Assembly: GCA_947456815.1 (NCBI GenBank)
Contig: CANGTL010000002.1
Coordinates: 53,468-117,467 of the forward strand
Direction of reading: 5' to 3'
Length of the DNA: 64,000 nucleotides
Source: Flavobacteriaceae bacterium
Lineage (GTDB): Bacteria > Bacteroidota > Bacteroidia > Flavobacteriales > Flavobacteriaceae
Notes under the pieces: model-generated
Databases searched by the model: none
Told to the model about the DNA's origin: nothing
The model's input: only the letters and a program-made list of their open reading frames with translations
Made by a program: the position numbers and the translations under genes
Shown: positions 49,968 to 58,126 of the stretch, piece by piece
How positions within the stretch are numbered: the first letter of the stretch is position 1
Layout of the letters: each line of letters starts with the position of its first letter

Positions 49968-51944
49968 TTGATCTCAAAATCATCCATAGATACAGTTTTC
50001 GAAACCGCTCGCGTTGAAGAGGTCATCGGCGATTTTGTACAACTCAAACGAGCCGGAAGCAACTTCAAAGGATTGAGTCCATTTTCGGATGAACGTTCGC
50101 CTTCGTTTATGGTGTCTCCAGTCAAACAAATCTGGAAAGATTTTAGTTCAGGAAAAGGCGGAAATGCAGTGGCATTCTTAATGGAGCATGAACATTTTAC
50201 TTATCCAGAAGCGATTCGCTATTTGGCCAGAAAATACAATATTGAGCTAGAGGAAACCGAGCAAACGCAAGAAGAAAAAGCCAATACAGATATAAAAGAA
50301 AGTATGTTTTTGGTGTCAGAATTTGCCAAGAATTATTTTCAAGACACACTTCTAAATTCTGATGAAGGCAAAGCCATTGGCTATTCCTATTTTAAAGAAC
50401 GAGGTTTTACCAACGAAACCATCAAGAAGTTCGCTTTGGGATATTCTCCCGAACAATGGGACGCTTTATCAAAAGAAGCTTTAGGGAAAGGATTTAAACT
50501 AGAATTCCTCGAAAGCGTTGGACTAACAATTGTCAAAGAAGAACGTTTGATAGACCGTTTTAGAGGTCGCGTGATGTTTCCTATTCATAGTATGTCCGGT
50601 AGAATTTTAGGCTTCGGAGGTAGAATATTGACCAACGACAAGAAAGCCGCCAAATATGTCAATTCTCCTGAAAGCGAAATTTACCACAAAAGCAAAGTGC
50701 TCTACGGAATTTACTACGCCAAACAAGCCATTGCCAAACAAAACAACTGCTTTTTAGTGGAAGGTTACACCGACGTCATTCAATTTCACCAAGCCGGAAT
50801 TGAAAATGTGGTCGCATCATCAGGAACGGCGCTAACTCCAGATCAAATCCGTTTAATCAATCGACTTACGAAAAACATAACCGTTCTATACGACGGCGAC
50901 GCAGCAGGATTGCGCGCTTCCATCCGAGGAATCGATTTGATTCTGGAAGAAGGCATGAACGTCCGCGTTTGTACTTTCCCAGAAGGTGAAGATCCTGACA
51001 GTTTTGCCAAGAAAACTTCTTATGAAGATTTGGTGTTGTATCTAGAGGAAAATGCGAGAGATTTTATTCAGTTTAAAGCTTCATTGCTAATGAATGAAGC
51101 TCAAAATGATCCCATTAAAAAAGCAGAGTTGATTCGTGATATGGTAACTAGTATTTCTAAAATACCAGATCGTATCAAAAGAGAAATCTATATCCAAGAG
51201 TGTTCCCGAATCATGGATATTTCGGAACAAGTACTGCTCAATACTTTGGCACAGTTGGTTCAAAAAGACCTAACTGAAGCGGGTAAAAAGGTAAAACAAG
51301 AACAGAAAGCCTTTGAAATTGTCAAGAACGAAAGTCCAATTGCAGTTCAAAAGGTAGATGTCCTCTACGAATTGGAACGAAAAATTATTGAAATCCTTCT
51401 GCTTTACGGCGATAAAAGCGAAGAATTTGAAGATGTAATTCTAAAAGCAAATGAAGAAGGTGAACTTGACGAAGTGTCCGAAAGAAAAGAATATAAAGTT
51501 TTTCAACGAATTTACCTGAGTTTGCAAGAAGACGAAATTGAATTGGCCAACCCAATGTTTTTGGGAATTTACAACCAATTAATACAGTATTTTCTACAAA
51601 ATGAAGTATTCAATTTAGAAGATTACCTGATGCATCTTTCTCCAGAATTTGCCCAAGAAGTGACCAACATCATCATGGAAAATGAACTCAATGAACTCAG
51701 CAATTGGGAAGGTAGAAATGTGTTTGTAAAAATGAAAGATGTCACAACTGCTCAATATGTTTCAGAAACCATCATAAGTATTCGTTGGTTTTTGGTTTGT
51801 CAATTGGTCGAAGAATTAAAGCAAACCTTATCAAAAGAACTCGATGCAGACAATTCAGAACACTTGCGAATGACGATGGATTACAATGGATTGATTAATT
51901 CGTTTTCAAAAAAATTAGGAAGAGTTTTGTCTCGTTATAGTTAG
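49968..51944 (+). CDS. dnaG: DNA primase
   Basis: DnaG makes the RNA primers for chromosome replication and binds DnaB. The 658 aa protein starts with TTG (ATG is absent in frame). The zinc-binding domain is recognisable by position (residues 25-75) but all four ligands are replaced: S37, S40, D58 and S61 stand where C-P-F-H and C-F-G-C normally occur. The TOPRIM core (FLVEGYTDVIQF at about 262, VLYDGDAAGLRAS at about 305) is intact. The C-terminal domain is long. It ends 4 bp inside the convergent response-regulator gene. Confidence 0.96.
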   Translation: MISKSSIDTVFETARVEEVIGDFVQLKRAGSNFKGLSPFSDERSPSFMVSPVKQIWKDFSSGKGGNAVAFLMEHEHFTYPEAIRYLARKYNIELEETEQTQEEKANTDIKESMFLVSEFAKNYFQDTLLNSDEGKAIGYSYFKERGFTNETIKKFALGYSPEQWDALSKEALGKGFKLEFLESVGLTIVKEERLIDRFRGRVMFPIHSMSGRILGFGGRILTNDKKAAKYVNSPESEIYHKSKVLYGIYYAKQAIAKQNNCFLVEGYTDVIQFHQAGIENVVASSGTALTPDQIRLINRLTKNITVLYDGDAAGLRASIRGIDLILEEGMNVRVCTFPEGEDPDSFAKKTSYEDLVLYLEENARDFIQFKASLLMNEAQNDPIKKAELIRDMVTSISKIPDRIKREIYIQECSRIMDISEQVLLNTLAQLVQKDLTEAGKKVKQEQKAFEIVKNESPIAVQKVDVLYELERKIIEILLLYGDKSEEFEDVILKANEEGELDEVSERKEYKVFQRIYLSLQEDEIELANPMFLGIYNQLIQYFLQNEVFNLEDYLMHLSPEFAQEVTNIIMENELNELSNWEGRNVFVKMKDVTTAQYVSETIISIRWFLVCQLVEELKQTLSKELDADNSEHLRMTMDYNGLINSFSKKLGRVLSRYS

Positions 51945-52570
51945 ACGATTTCTAACGTTTTTGCCTTATTGACCAAATCCACCAAATTGGTAACGTTCAA
52001 TTTAGTGAGTAACCGCAGTTTATAAGTGCTGATGGTTTTTTCATTCAAACCTAAAATAGAAGATATTTCATTGTTTTTCTTACCACTGCTCAAATAACGC
52101 AATACCTCAATTTCACGATTAGAAAGTTTGCGATACAATCTTTCACTTTTGTTTTGCTTAGCAATCAAAGCTAGATTTTTCTTGATGGTGTCATTCAATA
52201 TGGTTTGACCTTGAAAAACACGGATGATGGCAATTCCCAAAGTTTCAATTTTAGCAGTTTTGTGAACATAGCCAGCAACCCCAGCTTTAATCGCGTTTGG
52301 CGCATATATTTGCTCAGAATAACTACTAAAAACAATCACTTTTGTCTTGGTATAATTTCTAATAATGGCCTTCAACTCATAAATACTCGACAGTCCATCT
52401 AAATCCAAGTCTAAAACCAAAACATCAATTTCTTTCGTATAAAGCACGTCTTTCACCATCGAAAAATTACCTACGTTAGAAACAATTGCAATTTCTGAGT
52501 GATCTTTAAAATAGGACTTGATCCCAAAATGCACAACCGGATAATTATCTGCCAAACAAACTTTAATCAT
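51941..52570 (-). CDS. NarL/LuxR-family response regulator
   Basis: This 209 aa regulator has a receiver domain with the acidic pair near the N-terminus (LADNYP), the phosphoacceptor Asp in VLVLDLDLDG (about residue 53), the Ser/Thr switch (VFSSYS) and a conserved Lys (VHKTAK). The C-terminal LuxR helix-turn-helix (about 145-205) reads LSNREIEVLRYLSSGKKNNE and LGLNEKTISTYKLRLLTKLN. No histidine kinase is adjacent, so its partner is orphaned. The target is unknown. Confidence 0.92.
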   Translation of the reverse strand: MIKVCLADNYPVVHFGIKSYFKDHSEIAIVSNVGNFSMVKDVLYTKEIDVLVLDLDLDGLSSIYELKAIIRNYTKTKVIVFSSYSEQIYAPNAIKAGVAGYVHKTAKIETLGIAIIRVFQGQTILNDTIKKNLALIAKQNKSERLYRKLSNREIEVLRYLSSGKKNNEISSILGLNEKTISTYKLRLLTKLNVTNLVDLVNKAKTLEIV

Positions 52571-52661
52571 AGTGGTATTTATTTATGAATTAAATATTCT
52601 AAGAATGGATAAATTTAGTTAAAAAAAACTTAATACTTCAAAAATTTTAGATAAAAAGCCA

Positions 52662-53462
52662 TTAATTCCGTTGAACTAAACAAACGGGTATAGGGTTCAT
52701 TTTGTGTTGATTAATCATGTTCAACCGCTTATAAATCGCAAAAACTTCTTTTTCCCGCCCAGCAAAATCATCGGCGCTCTTTCCGTTCTCCTGTTCCATC
52801 ATAGCCCATTCCAACTCGTCATAAGTTGCTCCCAATTGATCTTCATCTGTTCGATCATCGCCAAATAAACCATCTGTCGGCGCTGCACTCAAGATCGATT
52901 CTGGTACTTTCAAATAATGGCCAAGCGCAAATACATCTGATTTCATCAAATCTGCAATTGGACTCAAATCAACGCCGCCATCGCCGTATTTGGTGTAAAA
53001 TCCAACCCCAAAATCTTCTACTTTATTGCCCGTTCCAGCCACCAAAAGTCCATGAATTCCAGCAAAATAATATAAGGTCGTCATTCGCAATCGAGCACGT
53101 GAATTAGCCAATGCCAAATGCAATTTAGCTTCATCAGAACTCGTCGGAACTTGCTTTTTGAAATCTTCAAAAACCGATGATAAATCAACTTCTACACTGT
53201 CCACGTTTGCAAAACGTTCCTTCAATTGGGCAATATGTTCCTTCCCGCGATTAACCTGATGTTGCACCTGATGAATCGGCATCTCCACGCAAAGTACTTT
53301 CAATCCGGTTTGTGCGCATAGTGTTGAGGTCACCGCTGAATCAATTCCGCCGGAAACGCCCACAACAAATCCACTCACTTTAGCGTTTTCAGCATAATTT
53401 CTTAACCAGTTTACGATGTGCAAGTTGACTTTTTCAACATCAATGGTACTTTTTTTCGCCAT
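52662..53462 (-). CDS. nadE: NH3-dependent NAD synthetase
   Basis: NadE amidates deamido-NAD to NAD using ammonia and ATP, the last step of NAD synthesis. The 266 aa protein is a lone synthetase domain without a glutaminase part. The ATP pyrophosphatase P-loop is SGGIDSAVTS (about residues 36-45); FGVGFYTKYGDGGVDLSPI, AAPTDGLFGDDRTDEDQLG and the C-terminal QHKMNPIPVCLVQ are conserved. The start is ATG at 53462; the reading frame extends three more codons to a TTG. It is divergent from gldB. Confidence 0.96.
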   Translation of the reverse strand: MAKKSTIDVEKVNLHIVNWLRNYAENAKVSGFVVGVSGGIDSAVTSTLCAQTGLKVLCVEMPIHQVQHQVNRGKEHIAQLKERFANVDSVEVDLSSVFEDFKKQVPTSSDEAKLHLALANSRARLRMTTLYYFAGIHGLLVAGTGNKVEDFGVGFYTKYGDGGVDLSPIADLMKSDVFALGHYLKVPESILSAAPTDGLFGDDRTDEDQLGATYDELEWAMMEQENGKSADDFAGREKEVFAIYKRLNMINQHKMNPIPVCLVQRN

Positions 53463-53491
53463 AATTTTCAAGATTTTTATAAACCAAAAGG

Positions 53492-53507
53492 TATCTTTGC
53501 AAAAATA
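53492..53507. promoter_or_regulatory. Back-to-back -7 boxes for gldB and nadE
   Basis: TATCTTTG on the plus strand (53492-53499) abuts TATTTTTG on the minus strand (53507-53500). Each matches TAnnTTTG. Use of the plus box would place all of element F in the gldB leader. Confidence 0.5.
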
Positions 53508-53514
53508 ATAAATA

Positions 53515-53620
53515 TTAGGAGCTATTTCCTGCTGTCCGCTTTATCTTTTTTGCTTGTTAATCGCTCCGCAATCGACGGGTTTTTTCCAGCAAAAAAGGAT
53601 GCCGCTACCATCAGGGCTAA
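53515..53620 (+). repeat. Modular intergenic element, copy F
   Basis: It begins TTAGGAGC and ends AGGGCTAA. TTTTTTGCT and AGCAAAAAAGGATGCC form the stem. The loop contains CGCTCCGCAATCGACGGG, a variant of the second repeat in copy B. It ends 14 bases before the gldB ATG. Confidence 0.85.
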
Positions 53621-53634
53621 TTTACGAACACTAT

Positions 53635-54597
53635 ATGAAACCACTCTTTGTTTTGCCGTTAATTTTAAGTTTTTTCTTATTTTTTTCTTGCGACAAGAAA
53701 ACTAAAATCGAAAAAGCGGTGGAGGAAATTCCGGTGCAAATCAAGGTTAATCGTTTTGACAAAGCTTTTTTTGAAACCGCGCCCCAAGATTTACCTAAGC
53801 TCAAACAAGAATATCCGTTCTTTTTTCCCGCGGGAAACGACGACAACGTTTGGTTGGAGAAAATGCAGCATCCGCAATGGCGAGAACTGTATACCGAGGT
53901 AGAAAAATTATACGCCAATTTCGATACTAAAACCAGCGAAATTGAAGATCTGTTCAGACACATCAAGTATTATTTTCCTGAAACAAAAACACCAAAAGTT
54001 TATACCATCATTTCTGAAATGGATTATCATAATAAAGTAATCTATACCAAAGAAATGCTCATTATATCTCTTGAACTGTACCTCGGGAGTAAACATCGCT
54101 TTTACGAGTTTCCAGCATACATTACGCAAAATTTTGAGTCTAATCAAATCTTACCAGATATCGCTTCAAGCTTCGCAAAGACAAAAGTGCCGCCTCCAAG
54201 CGATCTTTCATTCCTAGCTCAAATGATTTATACTGGTAAGGAATTGTATCTAAAAGACCAATTGCTGCCAGAAACAACAGACGCAGATAAGATTGGTTAT
54301 ACGAAAGAACAATTGGCATGGTGTCAAGAAAATGAAGGTTATGTCTGGCGCTATTTCATAGAAAACAAGATGTTGTATGATACTGATCAAAAATTGATTC
54401 CCCGTTTTATTAATCCAGCGCCTTTCTCTAAATTTTATCTCGAAATTGACAACGAAACACCTGGTAGAATTGGTACATGGATTGGCTGGCAAATCGCGCG
54501 CTCATTTATGGAAAACAACAAAGTGTCCTTGAACGATTTTCTAAAAATGGACGCTAAAGAAATCTTCGAAAAATCAAAATACAAACCCAAAAAATAA
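53635..54597 (+). CDS. gldB: Gliding motility lipoprotein GldB
   Basis: GldB is a lipoprotein required for gliding and type IX secretion in Flavobacterium. The 320 aa protein has a signal peptide with the lipobox FFSC (cysteine at residue 19), then a soluble domain with sequences such as KVNRFDKAFFETAPQ, NDDNVWLEKMQHPQWRELY and PGRIGTWIGWQIARSFMENN, typical of the GldB family. Its stop overlaps the gldC start (TAATG). The start at 53635 follows element F directly. nadE-gldB-gldC is the arrangement I recall in flavobacteria. Confidence 0.92.
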   Translation: MKPLFVLPLILSFFLFFSCDKKTKIEKAVEEIPVQIKVNRFDKAFFETAPQDLPKLKQEYPFFFPAGNDDNVWLEKMQHPQWRELYTEVEKLYANFDTKTSEIEDLFRHIKYYFPETKTPKVYTIISEMDYHNKVIYTKEMLIISLELYLGSKHRFYEFPAYITQNFESNQILPDIASSFAKTKVPPPSDLSFLAQMIYTGKELYLKDQLLPETTDADKIGYTKEQLAWCQENEGYVWRYFIENKMLYDTDQKLIPRFINPAPFSKFYLEIDNETPGRIGTWIGWQIARSFMENNKVSLNDFLKMDAKEIFEKSKYKPKK

Positions 54598-54929
54598 TGT
54601 CAAAAACAATCACCTCTGAAATAAAATTCTTAGTCGAATTAGACGAACATAGAGTTCCTGAAAAACTCACCTGGACCGCCCAAGATGGTGGCGTCGATGC
54701 AGAAGAAGCCAAAGCGATGATGCTTTCTATTTGGGATAGCAAAGCCAAAGAAACCTTACGCATTGATCTCTGGACGAAAGACATGCCTGTTGACGAAATG
54801 AAATTGTTTTTTCATCAAACATTAGTGGCTATGTCAGAAACCTTCCAACGTGCTACTGGAGATGAAAAAATGACCGCAACCATGAAAGATTTTTGCGATT
54901 ATTTTGCAGAAAAACTTGAATTGCAATAA
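54597..54929 (+). CDS. gldC: Gliding motility protein GldC
   Basis: GldC is a small cytoplasmic or periplasmic-associated protein of the gliding gene set, co-transcribed with gldB. The 110 aa protein reads MSKTITSEIKFLVELDEH, then VPEKLTWTAQDGGVDAEEAKAMM, here noted as VPEKLTWTAQDGG, and DLWTKDMPVDEMKLFFHQTL, typical of GldC. It is coupled to gldB by a one-base TAATG overlap. Loss of gldC in F. johnsoniae reduces but does not abolish gliding. It ends near the convergent engB gene. Confidence 0.92.
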   Translation: MSKTITSEIKFLVELDEHRVPEKLTWTAQDGGVDAEEAKAMMLSIWDSKAKETLRIDLWTKDMPVDEMKLFFHQTLVAMSETFQRATGDEKMTATMKDFCDYFAEKLELQ

Positions 54930-54950
54930 TGTAAGGTATTGCTAGATGTT

Positions 54951-55571
54951 TTAAAACTCACTATTGCTCTTAAAAACATCTTGATTGATTTCCTCAATAT
55001 AAGACAGCAATTCCTCTTTTCCTGTCGTTTCCGTTGCTGAGGTAACAAAATAAGGAGGCATCTCTGCCCAATTGTTTGCCAACATTTGCTTTGAATAAGC
55101 AGAAACGTGCGATTGCACTTTTACTTTACTGATCTTATCTGCTTTTGTAAAAATGATGCAAAAAGGGATTTCGCTTTCGCCCATAAACTCCATAAATTCT
55201 AAGTCGATATTTTGGGCTTCATGGCGAATATCAATCAATACAAAAGCGCAAACCAATTGCTCACGTTTTTCAAAATAATCAGTAATAAATTGCTGAAAAA
55301 CAGATTTTGTTTTTTTTGAAACTTTAGCGTAACCGTATCCAGGCAAATCCACCAAGAACCAATTGTTGTTAATCTTAAAATGATTGATTAATTGCGTTTT
55401 TCCTGGCCTTCCAGAAGTTTTGGCTAAATTTTTATGATTGGTCAACATGTTAATCAACGAAGATTTTCCAACATTAGAACGACCGATAAAAGCATATTCT
55501 GGCAAAAGCTCTTTCGGACATTTTGCAACTTCAGAATTGCTGATGATAAATTCGGCGGTGGTAATTTTCAT
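54951..55571 (-). CDS. engB: Ribosome biogenesis GTP-binding protein YsxC/EngB
   Basis: EngB is a TRAFAC GTPase needed for assembly of the large ribosomal subunit and normal division. The 206 aa protein has G1 (GRSNVGKSSLI), the TSGRPGKTQLINHF switch, G3 (LVDLPGYGYA) and G4 (TKADK). The start at 55571 (MKITTAEF) is preferred because the TACCTTTG box at 55590-55597 overlaps the earlier in-frame start. Confidence 0.96.
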   Translation of the reverse strand: MKITTAEFIISNSEVAKCPKELLPEYAFIGRSNVGKSSLINMLTNHKNLAKTSGRPGKTQLINHFKINNNWFLVDLPGYGYAKVSKKTKSVFQQFITDYFEKREQLVCAFVLIDIRHEAQNIDLEFMEFMGESEIPFCIIFTKADKISKVKVQSHVSAYSKQMLANNWAEMPPYFVTSATETTGKEELLSYIEEINQDVFKSNSEF

Positions 55572-55589
55572 GATCAACTTTGATTTTTC

Positions 55590-55597
55590 CAAAGGTA
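55590..55597 (-). promoter_or_regulatory. Candidate -7 promoter element of engB
   Basis: The minus strand reads TACCTTTG, matching TAnnTTTG, 18 bases before the chosen engB start. Confidence 0.5.
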
Positions 55598-55652
55598 GCT
55601 AAAACCTATGAATACTATTGGATTTAGACTTGTTCAAAAAGAAGCATGCAAA

Positions 55653-56417
55653 TTATAATTTTTGCTCTTTTAGCCATTGATGCATCAATATATTAAATTC
55701 ATCTGGATGCTCCATCATGGCTGCGTGGCCGCATTTGTCAATCCAATATAGTGAAGAGTGAGGTAATAATTTGTGGAATTCTTCCGCTACTTCTGGCGGT
55801 GTAACATTGTCATTCTTGCCCCAAATGATACAAGTTGGCACATGCATTTTAGGTAAATCCTTTGCCATATTATGTCTAATCGCACTCTTAGCAATGGTCA
55901 AAGTCTTTATTAATTTGATTCGGTCATTGGCCATCGAATATACTTCATCGACAATTTCTTTCGTGGCAATTTTGGGATCGTAAAAAACAGCTTCCGCTTT
56001 TTTCTGGATATAGTCGTAGTCACCTCGTCTCGGATAACTGTCGCCCATTGCGCTTTCATACAAGCCCGAACTCCCAGTAATTACAAGCCCAAGCATCTTT
56101 TCAGGGTACATTTTGGTGTGGTAAAGTGCAATATGTCCACCAAGAGAATTCCCCAGCAGAATGACGCGGTCAAAGCCTTTAAATGTGATAAAATCCTTAA
56201 CGTATTTGGCAAATGCTTTCACATTTGTCTTTAGGATATTCTGTGTATAAATAGGCAGTTCTGGGATAACAACTTTATATCCATGCGCAGGAAAAAAAAT
56301 TGCAACTCCGTCAAAATTACTCAAACCGCCCATCAAGCCGTGAAGAATTACGATTGGTGTTCCTTCTCCAGCTTCGTAATACGTATACTTGCCGTCCTTT
56401 TTTAAGATAGAATTCAT
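55653..56417 (-). CDS. Alpha/beta hydrolase
   Basis: This 254 aa cytoplasmic enzyme has the alpha/beta hydrolase fold: the oxyanion-hole motif ILHGLMGG (about residue 24), the nucleophile elbow LLGNSLGGHIAL (Ser about 90) and the C-terminal catalytic His in DKCGHAAMMEHP. Homologues in Bacteroidota are common but of unknown substrate. The start at 56417 (MNSILKKDGKYTYYE) is chosen because a TATATTTG box at 56444-56451 overlaps an earlier GTG start; an intermediate ATG at 56432 is possible. Confidence 0.88.
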   Translation of the reverse strand: MNSILKKDGKYTYYEAGEGTPIVILHGLMGGLSNFDGVAIFFPAHGYKVVIPELPIYTQNILKTNVKAFAKYVKDFITFKGFDRVILLGNSLGGHIALYHTKMYPEKMLGLVITGSSGLYESAMGDSYPRRGDYDYIQKKAEAVFYDPKIATKEIVDEVYSMANDRIKLIKTLTIAKSAIRHNMAKDLPKMHVPTCIIWGKNDNVTPPEVAEEFHKLLPHSSLYWIDKCGHAAMMEHPDEFNILMHQWLKEQKL

Positions 56418-56443
56418 TTTTTTTATTGGCATTTCTTGCGGCA

Positions 56444-56451
56444 CAAATATA
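56444..56451 (-). promoter_or_regulatory. Candidate -7 promoter element of the hydrolase gene
   Basis: The minus strand reads TATATTTG, matching TAnnTTTG, 26 bases before the chosen start. Confidence 0.45.
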
Positions 56452-56676
56452 GGATTTAAAAGATTAAATGAAAGTCTTCATATATTTTTTTGAAGTCAAA
56501 TAACGACAAAATAACCATAAAAAACAGCCGAAAAGCGCTTTGAAAAAAATCGAGAGCAGTTCTTTTCTTTTCTATTTATTAATCCAACTTTCCTTGAGAC
56601 AACTCTATTTTTCTAATGCTTTGCAAAAGAAGTTGTTGGGCTAGAATTGTCTTAAATCGACGCAAAAAGTAAAGAA

Positions 56677-56725
56677 GTGGTAAAACTTATCAACAAAGTG
56701 GTAGTTTGTGGTAAATTGTGGTAAA
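56677..56725 (+). promoter_or_regulatory. MraZ-box-like operator repeats
   Basis: GTGGTA occurs four times, starting at 56677, 56698, 56708 and 56718. The last three are spaced exactly 10 bp apart and the first is 21 bp away, so all lie on one face of the helix. MraZ is known to bind such GTGG/TGGG-type repeats ahead of its own operon and repress it. The repeats cover the expected -33 region. Confidence 0.75.
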
Positions 56726-56733
56726 TATTTTTA

Positions 56734-56741
56734 TATTTTTG
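56734..56741 (+). promoter_or_regulatory. Candidate -7 promoter element of the mraZ operon
   Basis: TATTTTTG matches TAnnTTTG, 26 bases before the mraZ TTG start and immediately after the GTGGTA repeats, so MraZ bound there would block polymerase. Confidence 0.55.
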
Positions 56742-56767
56742 CTCCTAATCAATTTAAAGCCACTTTT

Positions 56768-57241
56768 TTGAATTCAATTGTCGGAACATACGAATGCAAA
56801 GTCGATGCTAAAGGAAGGTTGCTGATTCCAGCGCCTTTGAAAAAGCAGTTGTCGATTGCTCTTCAGGACGGATTTGTCTTGAAGCGCTCTGTATTTCAGC
56901 CTTGTCTCGAATTGTATCCAATGAACGAATGGAACTTGATGATGGAGAAAATCAATAAGCTCAATCGTTTTGTAAAAAAGAATAATGACTTTATTCGACG
57001 GTTTACTGCCGGTGTAAAAGTGGTGGAGATCGATGCGCTTGGTCGATTATTGATTCCCAAAGATTTAGTGGTTTTCTCTCAAATATCCAAGGATGTGGTG
57101 CTGTCTTCTGCAGTGAATATAGTTGAGATTTGGGATAAAGATTTATACGAAAAAGCAATAGATGATTCTGTAATAGATTTTGCTGACTTGGCAGAAGATG
57201 TAATGGGAAATGTAAATGATGATGCTAATGGAATATCATAA
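56768..57241 (+). CDS. mraZ: Transcriptional regulator MraZ
   Basis: MraZ is a double AbrB-like (SpoVT) DNA-binding protein that regulates the division and cell wall cluster. The 157 aa protein contains two copies of the swapped-hairpin motif: GTYECKVDAKGRLLIPAPLK (about residues 5-25) and KVVEIDALGRLLIPKDL (about 80-97). The start is TTG at 56768, giving MNSIVGTYECK as in relatives; a longer frame adds unrelated residues. It is first in the cluster and the GTGGTA repeats lie just upstream. Its end overlaps rsmH by 14 bp. Confidence 0.93.
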   Translation: MNSIVGTYECKVDAKGRLLIPAPLKKQLSIALQDGFVLKRSVFQPCLELYPMNEWNLMMEKINKLNRFVKKNNDFIRRFTAGVKVVEIDALGRLLIPKDLVVFSQISKDVVLSSAVNIVEIWDKDLYEKAIDDSVIDFADLAEDVMGNVNDDANGIS

Positions 57242-58124
57242 TCCTGTTCTGCTTCATGCTACCGTCGATGGTTTAAACATCAAGCCAGACGGAGTTTATG
57301 TTGATGTGACATTTGGCGGCGGAGGACATTCCAGAGAAATTCTAAATCGATTGGGCCCAAACGGAAAATTGTTTGCTTTTGATCAAGACGAAGATGCCAT
57401 AGCCAACGCTATAGTAGACGATCGATTCGTTTTGATTACGGAGAATTTCAGATACATAAAACGTTTTTTGCGATTTCACGGCATTCAAAAAGTGGATGGT
57501 ATTCTAGCAGATTTGGGCGTGTCGTCGCATCAATTTGATGTCGCGGAGAGAGGATTTTCAACCCGATTTGACGCTGAGTTAGACATGAGAATGAGTCAAA
57601 AAAACGATCTAAATGCTTTTAGAGTAGTCAACGAATACGATGCGGAGAATTTAAAAAGAGTATTTCTCGATTATGGTGAACTTAAAAATGCGCCAGCCAT
57701 TGCCAGAGTGATCATTGAAGCCAGGGAAAATACTCCGATTAGAAACACAGAACAGCTTAAAATAGTTTTAGGTAGATTTTTACCAGCACATAAAAGCCAT
57801 AAGATTCTGGCGCAAATGTATCAGGCGATAAGAATCGAGGTCAATCAAGAAATGGAAGTTTTGAAGGAATTTCTCGAACAGTCATTGGAGATATTGAATG
57901 TTGAAGGGCGATTGAGTGTAATTTCTTATCATTCTTTAGAAGATCGATTGGTCAAAAGGTATATTAAGAATGGCATGTTCGAAGGAGAACCAGAACGAGA
58001 TTTTTTCGGAAACTTTTCTGTTCCATTCAAAACCATTGGAAAGCTAATCGTGCCAGACGCCAATGAAATTAAGATCAATAATAGAGCTCGAAGTGCCAAG
58101 TTGAGAATTGCAGAAAAATTGTAA
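57228..58124 (+). CDS. rsmH: 16S rRNA (cytosine(1402)-N4)-methyltransferase
   Basis: RsmH (MraW) methylates N4 of C1402 in 16S rRNA. The 298 aa protein starts MEYHNPVLLHATVDGL, with the SAM motif YVDVTFGGGGHSREIL (about residues 28-43), DGILADLGVSSHQFD and the late VISYHSLEDRLVKRY segment. The start at 57228 is the conserved one, with two in-frame ATG codons upstream inside mraZ. Part of the mraZ-murD operon. Confidence 0.96.
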   Translation: MEYHNPVLLHATVDGLNIKPDGVYVDVTFGGGGHSREILNRLGPNGKLFAFDQDEDAIANAIVDDRFVLITENFRYIKRFLRFHGIQKVDGILADLGVSSHQFDVAERGFSTRFDAELDMRMSQKNDLNAFRVVNEYDAENLKRVFLDYGELKNAPAIARVIIEARENTPIRNTEQLKIVLGRFLPAHKSHKILAQMYQAIRIEVNQEMEVLKEFLEQSLEILNVEGRLSVISYHSLEDRLVKRYIKNGMFEGEPERDFFGNFSVPFKTIGKLIVPDANEIKINNRARSAKLRIAEKL

Positions 58125-58126
58125 GG

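Larger units (their letters stand above)
56418..56767. other. Gene-free region between the hydrolase and mraZ
   Basis: Near the hydrolase there is a minus-strand TATATTTG box (56444-56451). Near mraZ there are four GTGGTA repeats and a plus-strand TATTTTTG box. The middle (about 56460-56670) holds nothing recognisable; no gene is supported. Confidence 0.6.

Noticed and set aside
53418..53705. Plus-strand frame across the nadE start and element F
   Set aside because: It overlaps nadE and gldB in the wrong frames and owes its length to element F.
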